24,139 nucleotides of DNA from a virus. The number at the start of each line of letters is the position of its first letter. Position 1 is the stretch's first letter. The notes beneath the pieces are model-generated. The model did no database searches, was not told the origin of the DNA, and worked only from the letters and a program-made list of their open reading frames with translations. The DNA lies in IMG/VR virus record IMGVR_UViG_3300037137_001352, positions 1 through 24,139 of that record; one strand, given 5' to 3'. This document shows, in pieces, positions 5,384-11,378 of the stretch. Both the position numbers and the translations under genes were made by a program.

Positions 5384-6205
5384 ATGAGTAGAATAGGGAA
5401 AATAGTAATATTGTTATGGTTGACTTGTGTGTTTCTTGCGGGAACATATTTAACGTGGTCATACGAAGGCGGTTATCAACCTATTGTAAGTTTAGTGGGA
5501 AGTAATACCTTTTCGGGGATACAAACTATACTTAATAAAATAGTTTTAGATGCGGTTGGTGGAAATAGTTATATCATAGGTAGAACTAATGATATGATCC
5601 AATTTTTTACTAATGGAACGAAAACTTTTGAAATAGGTACAAGTTCAATTACGGCGTCGCAATCTATTTATTCACAGAATACAAATTACTTTGGTACTCG
5701 TACTGACTTTAAAGGAGATACCTATACATACGGGATGAATATACAATTAGATTCTGCCTCAGATATTTATACGTTAAAACCTGATGCTATTGATTCGAAA
5801 AATATTCTTGAACTTTCAGACACAAGTACATTATATCAATACAATATTGCCGCTAAAGCAGACCCAACCTTTTTGTTTCGTTCAGGTAATTGTTTATCTA
5901 CCCAAACAGGAAGGTACGGAATGTTGTTTGGCAGTACCAATAGATTTTGTATTGATACGGGTTCACAAACCGCCAGTATTGATTTACGAATAAACGGGGT
6001 GAAGGGATTTCAGGTAACCGCGAGTACAATATCCTATACTACTCGTTTTGTAATTAAATCTTTAACTTCGGGGGGATTGTTAGCAACTACTCCCGTTGTT
6101 GTAGGGGAATTGTATTATAATTCAACTACTAAAAAACTTTGTGTGTCTACGGGTACATCGGCGGGTCAATTTGGGTCGATGGCAATTGGAACATATAGTC
6201 AATAA
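5384..6205 (+). CDS. Membrane-anchored or exported fibre-like protein
   Basis: AGGAGG lies 8 bases before ATG 5384. The 273-residue product starts with a positively charged end and one hydrophobic segment (about residues 5-25, KIVILLWLTCVFLAGTYLTW), acting as a signal anchor or signal peptide. The rest is Ser/Thr/Gly/Tyr-rich beta structure of tail-fibre type. The C-terminal 35 residues (GELYYNSTTKKLCVSTGT) form a module that recurs in a small tail protein at 22191. With its neighbour at 4901 it forms a pair of apparently exported proteins inside the head operon. An adhesin or fibre role is inferred from composition only. Confidence 0.6.
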   Translation: MSRIGKIVILLWLTCVFLAGTYLTWSYEGGYQPIVSLVGSNTFSGIQTILNKIVLDAVGGNSYIIGRTNDMIQFFTNGTKTFEIGTSSITASQSIYSQNTNYFGTRTDFKGDTYTYGMNIQLDSASDIYTLKPDAIDSKNILELSDTSTLYQYNIAAKADPTFLFRSGNCLSTQTGRYGMLFGSTNRFCIDTGSQTASIDLRINGVKGFQVTASTISYTTRFVIKSLTSGGLLATTPVVVGELYYNSTTKKLCVSTGTSAGQFGSMAIGTYSQ

Positions 6206-6207
6206 TT

Positions 6208-6456
6208 ATGGTAAAAATATTAAAAAGTTTAATGAAAAGCATGGGAATGATGAGTTTAAAAGATATGGAGGGCGAAATGGTAAATAAGTGGATTGGTAAA
6301 ATAAAAATGAAGAAAGGTGCATTACATAAGATGTTAGGTGTTTCTCAAGGTAAAACTATACCGAAAGCAAAACTAATGAAAGCCGCCACGAAAGGTGGAC
6401 TTTTGGGCAAGAGAGCACGGTTGGCTATGACTTTAGGCAAAATGAATAAGGGATAA
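6208..6456 (+). CDS. Conserved small basic phage protein (82 aa)
   Basis: The ATG is two bases after the preceding stop, without its own ribosome site, so translation is probably coupled. The 82-residue product is rich in Lys and Met. Its second half (KKGALHKMLGVSQGKTIP, then KLMKAATKGGLLGKRARLA) resembles a short motif I recognise from small proteins encoded beside portal genes in many tailed phages, sometimes as part of larger structural proteins. The function is unknown. The strong positive charge would allow DNA binding within the head, but this is speculative. Confidence 0.65.
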   Translation: MVKILKSLMKSMGMMSLKDMEGEMVNKWIGKIKMKKGALHKMLGVSQGKTIPKAKLMKAATKGGLLGKRARLAMTLGKMNKG

Positions 6457-6460
6457 ATTT

Positions 6461-6622
6461 GTGCCATATAAAAGCAAGAAACAAATGCGTAAATTTTTTT
6501 TGTTAGAAAAACAGGGGAAATTACCGAAAGGTACGGCAGAAGAGTGGGCAAGAGAAACGCCGAATATAAAATCATTACCTATACGAGTTAAAAGAAAAAA
6601 TAAACGAAGGATTATACCATAA
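6461..6622 (+). CDS. Conserved small phage protein, PYKSKKQ family (53 aa)
   Basis: It starts at GTG 6461, four bases after the preceding stop, with AAGGGAT upstream. The 53-residue product begins PYKSKKQMRKFF and continues KLPKGTAEEWARETPNIKSLP. This matches a short conserved phage protein type, typically of the form P-[FY]-KSK-x-Q-x-R with a later WA-x-ETP motif, often found near portal and terminase genes. The C-terminus is very basic. Its last base is the first base of the portal start codon. The function of the family is not known to me. Confidence 0.7.
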   Translation: MPYKSKKQMRKFFLLEKQGKLPKGTAEEWARETPNIKSLPIRVKRKNKRRIIP

Positions 6623-8712
6623 TGGCTCGAAATAAACGTAATAAACGAACAAATATCGATAAAACATTTTCTAATCAAGAATATATTAAACCAGAGATGT
6701 ATTCTGCCGATGGTATACGGTTTAATTATCAAAAAATGATTACGAAAATTCTTGAGGATATGTCAGATTCGTGTTCAAACCGAAGTGATCTTGAAGATAA
6801 ATGGGAATCTGACCGTAAACAACGGTTTGGTATATTAGACACTAAAATAGAACCGTGGAAAAACTGTTCAAATATGCACGTTCCGTTGACAGAAGTGCAT
6901 TTCGATACTTACCATGCCAATATTTATACTTCTTTCTTTTCCAATTATGATATTGCCGATATAAGACCTGTATCGGCTGATGATATTATGACTGCCGACA
7001 AAAGAAAACAGTTTATTAATTGGGGATTGAATAATGAAGTCGTTATACAGGGGTCTGCCGATAAAATAGTAGATATATCTTTAACCTACGGTACTGTTGT
7101 CGTAAGAACCGACTATGTTAAAGATACTATTAAACAAAAAATAAAACAAGTTACTGAAACACTGGATGAATCGGGGAATATTATTCAAAATGAAACAATG
7201 GTTGAAAAAGAAACCGTGCTTTATGATGCGCCGAGAGTCGGGGTACCGAATATTGACGATATTTTTGTTTCATCTTCCGCCACGGGGTTACAAAGAAAAG
7301 AAAATGAATTTATTATTGAACGGATGAGGATAACGAAATCGGAATATTATGATTTGGTTAAAAATTCCGGTTATGAAAAGATTGATTTTAAAAAATATCA
7401 ATCTGATGATAAATATACGGCGCAGACACGAAGAACAATCGATATTCAATATGATGAAATGCAGGGATTAAATAGATGGACAGCCGATGATAAAAATAAC
7501 GTAACTTTACTCGGTTGGTATGGAACATTTTATAATGAGGATAAGGAAAGTTATGATGAAATGGTTGTTATAGTTCACCCTTCTTCCCGTTCTATTTGTA
7601 AGGCATTTATTAATGATACGGGGCGCAGACCGTTTGTGAAATTTACTCCATTCCCTATCCCTAATAGATTTTACGGCAGGAGTTTACCCGAAAAGATACG
7701 ATTTATTCAAAAACAACTTAATACGGTTTATAATCAACGTAATGATTCAGCGACAAAACGTATTATGCAACCAGGGTTTTATCGATCAGGTTCGTCGTTT
7801 AATCCGCAGAAATATACTCTCGAACCGAACGGGATGTATCCGGTTGACAATATAAATGATGTTTATTTCCCGAATTTTCAGGATTCACCGATGTCTTCAT
7901 ACCGTGAAGAAGAAATGTTGTGGAGATATGCCGAACAGGTAACGGGGGCAAGTGAAAGTATACAAGGAATTCTTGCTAAAAGCGATAAAACAGCTACCGA
8001 AATAGCACAAGTTTCCGAAAAGGGTTCAATTCGATTTGATTTGATTTATTCGCGGTATATGTTTTCTTTTATCGAACTTATCGAACAGATAATTCAATTA
8101 TATCAAGAGAATATGCCGGAAGAAAAAGAATATAGGGTTGTTGGGTCTGACGGCAGGTTTAAATGGATACCCATAACAAAACAAGAAATGAGTGGAAAAC
8201 TCGATCTTGTTTTAAGTTGTTCGTCTGTTCTTAATGATCGGGCGAAAATGACGAAAGCATCGATGATTTACGATAAAGCAATAACGAATCCGTTAATTGC
8301 CAGCGATCCTGCCGCATTGTATGAGAATACGAAATATTATTTTACAACCGTTGGCGGGCGTGATATTAATCTTAATAGGCAGTTGCCGAAACCTCCGCAA
8401 GCATCAGTGAGAACGCCAGAAGAAGAACATGAATTGATGTATCAAGGGAAACCAGTCGAACCTGATATACGGGAAGATGCACAAAAACATCTTATAACCC
8501 ATGATGCAGAACGCAATCAACCGGAATTTAAACAACAAATTTTACCTATAATTCAAGCATTGTTTGATACTCATATTGAAAGAACAAAACAATTAGTAGC
8601 GGCACAGAATGTTATGAAACAACAAGGACAATTTGGGAATATAGGGGCATCTCCCATTCAAGCTGGCAAGAATATGCCCGCACCGGCTATCGGGCAAGGA
8701 GGTATAAAATAA
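6622..8712 (+). CDS. Portal protein
   Basis: The 696-residue product has the size of podovirus portals, which form the dodecameric ring at one head vertex through which DNA enters and leaves. The N-terminal region (residues 30-130) has the usual pattern of a charged helix, W-x-N-x-x-x-x-P-like segment (PWKNCSNMHVPLTE) and an alpha/beta clip region. The helical section TEIAQVSEKGSIRFDLI at about residue 458 is the portal stem/wing motif seen in many portals. The C-terminus is Gln-, Pro- and Gly-rich and probably flexible. Position after terminase and before scaffold and capsid supports the call. No protease or head-injection domain is fused to it. Confidence 0.88.
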   Translation: MARNKRNKRTNIDKTFSNQEYIKPEMYSADGIRFNYQKMITKILEDMSDSCSNRSDLEDKWESDRKQRFGILDTKIEPWKNCSNMHVPLTEVHFDTYHANIYTSFFSNYDIADIRPVSADDIMTADKRKQFINWGLNNEVVIQGSADKIVDISLTYGTVVVRTDYVKDTIKQKIKQVTETLDESGNIIQNETMVEKETVLYDAPRVGVPNIDDIFVSSSATGLQRKENEFIIERMRITKSEYYDLVKNSGYEKIDFKKYQSDDKYTAQTRRTIDIQYDEMQGLNRWTADDKNNVTLLGWYGTFYNEDKESYDEMVVIVHPSSRSICKAFINDTGRRPFVKFTPFPIPNRFYGRSLPEKIRFIQKQLNTVYNQRNDSATKRIMQPGFYRSGSSFNPQKYTLEPNGMYPVDNINDVYFPNFQDSPMSSYREEEMLWRYAEQVTGASESIQGILAKSDKTATEIAQVSEKGSIRFDLIYSRYMFSFIELIEQIIQLYQENMPEEKEYRVVGSDGRFKWIPITKQEMSGKLDLVLSCSSVLNDRAKMTKASMIYDKAITNPLIASDPAALYENTKYYFTTVGGRDINLNRQLPKPPQASVRTPEEEHELMYQGKPVEPDIREDAQKHLITHDAERNQPEFKQQILPIIQALFDTHIERTKQLVAAQNVMKQQGQFGNIGASPIQAGKNMPAPAIGQGGIK

Positions 8713-8963
8713 TGAAACAATGGTTAATAACATTGCTTCTTAAATATATTTGGGGATATATACCAAAGGAGGTAAAAGACATGATTGGTAAAATAATTTT
8801 ATGGTTGCAAGGTAAAAAGGTGTATCTTGCGGCACTTGCATGGGCAATACAAGGTATTATTGTATATCTTGGCGATAATGATTTGCAGAAATTGATTAAA
8901 ACACTTATTGAAGCATGGGCAATCGCCGCTGGTCGTGCGGCTATAAGTAAGGTTGGGAGTTAA
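8712..8963 (+). CDS. Small holin-like membrane protein, possible dual start
   Basis: The frame starts at ATG 8712, overlapping the portal stop by one base, giving 83 residues. A second in-frame ATG at 8781 (residue 24) is preceded by the strong ribosome site AAAGGAGGT and would give 60 residues. The short form has a hydrophobic segment at about 37-52 (LAALAWAIQGIIVYLG) and a C-terminal amphipathic helix ending GRAAISKVGS. Small membrane proteins of this type occur in many phages near structural genes and are often annotated as holin-like. A lytic role is unproven, and no endolysin lies beside it. Confidence 0.6.
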   Translation: MKQWLITLLLKYIWGYIPKEVKDMIGKIILWLQGKKVYLAALAWAIQGIIVYLGDNDLQKLIKTLIEAWAIAAGRAAISKVGS

Positions 8964-9085
8964 TGGGGAAAAAACCCATTGAATTTAAAATACCAATAAT
9001 TAAGATACATTTTTGGGGTTATGGTATATCAAATTTAACAAAACGTATAACCAAATGGATAAAACGCATCATGGGAAAAAAGTAG
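8963..9085 (+). CDS. Tiny basic protein (40 aa)
   Basis: The start overlaps the preceding stop as TAATG, and the frame runs 40 codons to TAG 9085. The product is basic and aliphatic (MGKKPIEFKIPIIKIHFWGY, then a helix ending IKRIMGKK), suggesting a small membrane-associated or DNA-associated peptide. The start codon lies inside a potential hairpin, AATGGG (8962-8967) with CCCATT (8975-8980), so translation probably depends on ribosomes arriving from upstream. The function is unknown. Confidence 0.45.
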   Translation: MGKKPIEFKIPIIKIHFWGYGISNLTKRITKWIKRIMGKK

Positions 9086-9333
9086 AAGAAGGAAGAAAAT
9101 TTGATTATACTTCCCATACGGAAGGATGGGTTGACGTGTTTATTCCCCGTTTGAAACGTATGTTGGAAGATGAGGATAAGAAATGCCATGATGTTTTAGC
9201 ACGAAAAGACCTCGGAAACTATCATATAGGAAAATATGAGGCATTGCGGGAAATAATTAATTTACAAGAAATAATTAAGCGGGATATGGAAGTAGGCGTT
9301 GCCTACTTTGATAAAAATAAAGAGGACATATAA
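9055..9333 (+). CDS. Conserved hypothetical phage protein (92 aa)
   Basis: The frame is open from TTG 9013, but the most reasonable start is ATG 9055 (MDKTHHGKKVEEG), overlapping the tiny upstream gene by 31 bases. No good ribosome site is visible, so the start is uncertain. The product is mostly helical and charged, with TEGWVDVFIPRLKRMLED followed by a helix containing KYEALREIINLQEII. Short proteins with a W-x-x-(V/I)-(F/L)-x-P segment and a later ALRE-like helix are common between portal and scaffold in related phages. No function is known to me. Confidence 0.6.
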   Translation: MDKTHHGKKVEEGRKFDYTSHTEGWVDVFIPRLKRMLEDEDKKCHDVLARKDLGNYHIGKYEALREIINLQEIIKRDMEVGVAYFDKNKEDI

Positions 9334-9393
9334 TAGCGTCCTTAAAATCACGTTCTCGGTTATCGTTAAACCGCAGTAAACAAGGAGATTGCT

Positions 9394-10086
9394 ATGGTAG
9401 AAGAAAATGACGTAAAAGACACACAGGATAATCAGGAAAATCCTCCCGAAGAAACAACGGAAACGGGTGCAGAAACAGAAAACGAAACTGATGACGGGCA
9501 AACAGAAGTTGATGAAAAAGGTGTACCATATAAAAATCGGTACATGGAATCACAACGAAAATTGTCTGCGGTTGAAGAACGGTTAGCGAGTATTGAACAG
9601 AATATTCGCACCACTCGGCAACCCGATAATACGGTGCAAACTCCCGAAACGAGACAAAACCTTAATGAACAAAGGGTTAGGGAATTTGCGTCTGATCCTG
9701 ACGGATTCATTGATCGGAAAGTGGCAGAACGTGAACGGCAGAGAAGGTTACAGGAAGCGTTTGCGTATGTCAACAATAATAAGTTATCTGTACCTGAAAT
9801 TGATAAAGTTATTGTTGATTATTCAATATCAACGGTTGATCCGCTTCTTGCCGCGCAGTCAGCGCATCGTATTATGCAGTCAAATTCAAAAAAACGTGTA
9901 TCGGAAACAGTAGAAAAGCAAAGAACTGAAAATATAAAGGGAAAACAAGTTCCTTCTGGAACAAAACCGATTACATCACGGCAAAAAAACGCTGATGTTG
10001 ATGAGGTTATGGGACGTATAAAAGAACGCGGTGATCCGCGTGATGTAACAGAATATTTCAGAAAGACACTAACTCCCGAAAAATAA
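9394..10086 (+). CDS. Scaffolding protein
   Basis: AAGGAG lies before ATG 9394. The 230-residue product lies directly upstream of the capsid gene, as scaffolds do. It has an extremely acidic, Glu/Thr/Asn-rich N-terminus (residues 1-43), then VPYKNRYMESQRKLS leading into a coiled-coil helix (about 48-75), a Gln/Arg-rich middle and a basic C-terminal half suited to binding the capsid interior. This disordered, coiled-coil composition is typical of internal scaffolds that shape the procapsid and leave before packaging is complete. No protease motif is seen. The call rests on composition and position. Confidence 0.8.
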   Translation: MVEENDVKDTQDNQENPPEETTETGAETENETDDGQTEVDEKGVPYKNRYMESQRKLSAVEERLASIEQNIRTTRQPDNTVQTPETRQNLNEQRVREFASDPDGFIDRKVAERERQRRLQEAFAYVNNNKLSVPEIDKVIVDYSISTVDPLLAAQSAHRIMQSNSKKRVSETVEKQRTENIKGKQVPSGTKPITSRQKNADVDEVMGRIKERGDPRDVTEYFRKTLTPEK

Positions 10087-10103
10087 AAAGGAGAACAAAA
10101 ACA

Positions 10104-11009
10104 ATGTCAAATGAGTATGGGAATATAACGTATGCAGATACCAGTAGACGTGAAGATTTAACGGATTTAATAGCAAATATTACTCCCGTTGATACCCCGT
10201 TTACATCTGGGATGCCCTCAAAAAAGGCTACTGGAACATACCACGAATGGCAACAAGATACACTTGCCGCACGCGCATCAAACGCGCAGATTGAAGGTTT
10301 GGGGCCGACATATCAGTTAATTACCAATCCGTCAAGAGTTGGTAATGCTACACAGATTATTAAGAAAGACGGATATGTGTCGGAAACGAACCGTGCAGTC
10401 GATCATGCGGGATTCACCGATAAACTTGCCTATGAAATGACCAAAAAATCGAAAGAATGGAAGAATGATCTTGAATATTCGGCAATTCTTTCAACTATTG
10501 GTACGGGTGCATCAGGTACGGCAAGAACAATGAAAGGTGCGTTATCTTTCATTACATCAGTTTCAACGGCACTCCAATCTGCGTCATTATCCGAAACGAT
10601 TTATAATGACCTATTGCAGATTTCATGGGGATATGGCGGTGGGATTGATGAAGTCTATGTAGGTGGTTGGTTAAAACGTAAAATCAGCAATTTTACGGCT
10701 GGTTCGACAAAAAACATCGAATCAAAAGACAGGCGTCTTGTCAATGCGGTTGATGTCTATGAATCAGATTACGGTATTCAAAAGATATTTTTGAGCCGTG
10801 AGTTGAATTCAACGGGCGCATCAACAGCAAAGATATTGATGGTTGACAGTAAATATTGGGCTTTGGCATATTTGCGTAATCCGAAACAGTCGATTGTACC
10901 TTATAATGGCGGTGATTATACTGCATTTACCATTATTGGTGAAGTAACAATCGAATGTCAGGCACAAGACGCTAACGCACAGGCAACAGGATTGCATAAC
11001 TCGGCGTAG
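10104..11009 (+). CDS. Major capsid protein, SU10-like (DUF5309 type)
   Basis: The 301-residue product follows the scaffold after AAGGAG and 11 bases. Its N-terminus shows the SU10/DUF5309 pattern: REDLTDLIANITPVDTPFTS (residues 16-35), then the strand containing TYHEWQQDTL. The middle includes a long spine helix region (KLAYEMTKKSKEWKNDLEYS) expected for the HK97 fold. It forms the icosahedral shell. The length is normal for the family. Directly after the stop is a perfect 13-bp hairpin that may stabilise its mRNA or moderate downstream transcription. Confidence 0.9.
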   Translation: MSNEYGNITYADTSRREDLTDLIANITPVDTPFTSGMPSKKATGTYHEWQQDTLAARASNAQIEGLGPTYQLITNPSRVGNATQIIKKDGYVSETNRAVDHAGFTDKLAYEMTKKSKEWKNDLEYSAILSTIGTGASGTARTMKGALSFITSVSTALQSASLSETIYNDLLQISWGYGGGIDEVYVGGWLKRKISNFTAGSTKNIESKDRRLVNAVDVYESDYGIQKIFLSRELNSTGASTAKILMVDSKYWALAYLRNPKQSIVPYNGGDYTAFTIIGEVTIECQAQDANAQATGLHNSA

Positions 11010-11027
11010 TATTTCATTGGCTCGAAC

Positions 11028-11066
11028 CTGCGTGGAGAAGACTTTTCCTTTCCCTTCTCCACGCAG
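11028..11066 (+). terminator. Strong hairpin after capsid gene
   Basis: CTGCGTGGAGAAG (11028-11040) and CTTCTCCACGCAG (11054-11066) form a perfect 13-bp stem with a pyrimidine-rich 13-base loop. It starts 18 bases after the capsid stop codon. It lacks a following T-run, so it is not a classical rho-independent terminator. A partial terminator, an RNase processing site or a 3' stabiliser for the abundant capsid message are the likely roles. Confidence 0.6.
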
Positions 11067-11083
11067 TAAGGGCAAAAGAATAT

Positions 11084-11365
11084 ATGCACCTTAAACGTGA
11101 TTTTGTTAATGACATAGAAGTTGTAAGTAAGTTCTTCCCAGAAGATTTTAAATCTGCGAAAGACGAAGCATTACGCAATAAAAGTAATGCAAAAAACGAT
11201 TTTTGTTCATTAGAATCAAATTCGGGAAGATTATTGGGTACATTGCCGATGAGTGTTTATAATTTCTTACTTAGAAAATACGGGAAAGAACGTATGCGAG
11301 ATAAGAAATTTATGCGTGAAGTATTTGACACACTTTCAGTTTTTAAGTCTTGTGAACGCATTTAG
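11084..11365 (+). CDS. Small head-associated hypothetical protein (93 aa)
   Basis: The ATG at 11084 follows TAAGGGC and lies 17 bases after the capsid-gene hairpin. The 93-residue product is charged and helical, with a segment RLLGTLPMSVYNFLLRKYGK (residues 49-68) followed by KKFMREVFDTLSVFKSC. Similar short proteins with a G-x-(L/V)-P-x-x-V core sit just after the capsid gene in other short-tailed phages. No function is established to my knowledge. A role in head completion is only suggested by position. Confidence 0.55.
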   Translation: MHLKRDFVNDIEVVSKFFPEDFKSAKDEALRNKSNAKNDFCSLESNSGRLLGTLPMSVYNFLLRKYGKERMRDKKFMREVFDTLSVFKSCERI

Positions 11366-11378
11366 ATAGGAATAAGAT

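Noticed and set aside
9334-9393. Intergenic gap before the scaffold gene as a promoter region
   Set aside because: No pair of -35 and -10 boxes at acceptable spacing; only the scaffold ribosome site is clear.
9432-9776. 114-codon minus-strand frame
   Set aside because: It is antisense to the scaffold gene and reflects its Glu/Thr-rich codons (read as Ser/Val/Cys); no start signals.
9593-9913. 106-codon plus-strand frame inside the scaffold gene
   Set aside because: It is fully contained in the scaffold in another frame, with no ribosome site or recognisable motif.
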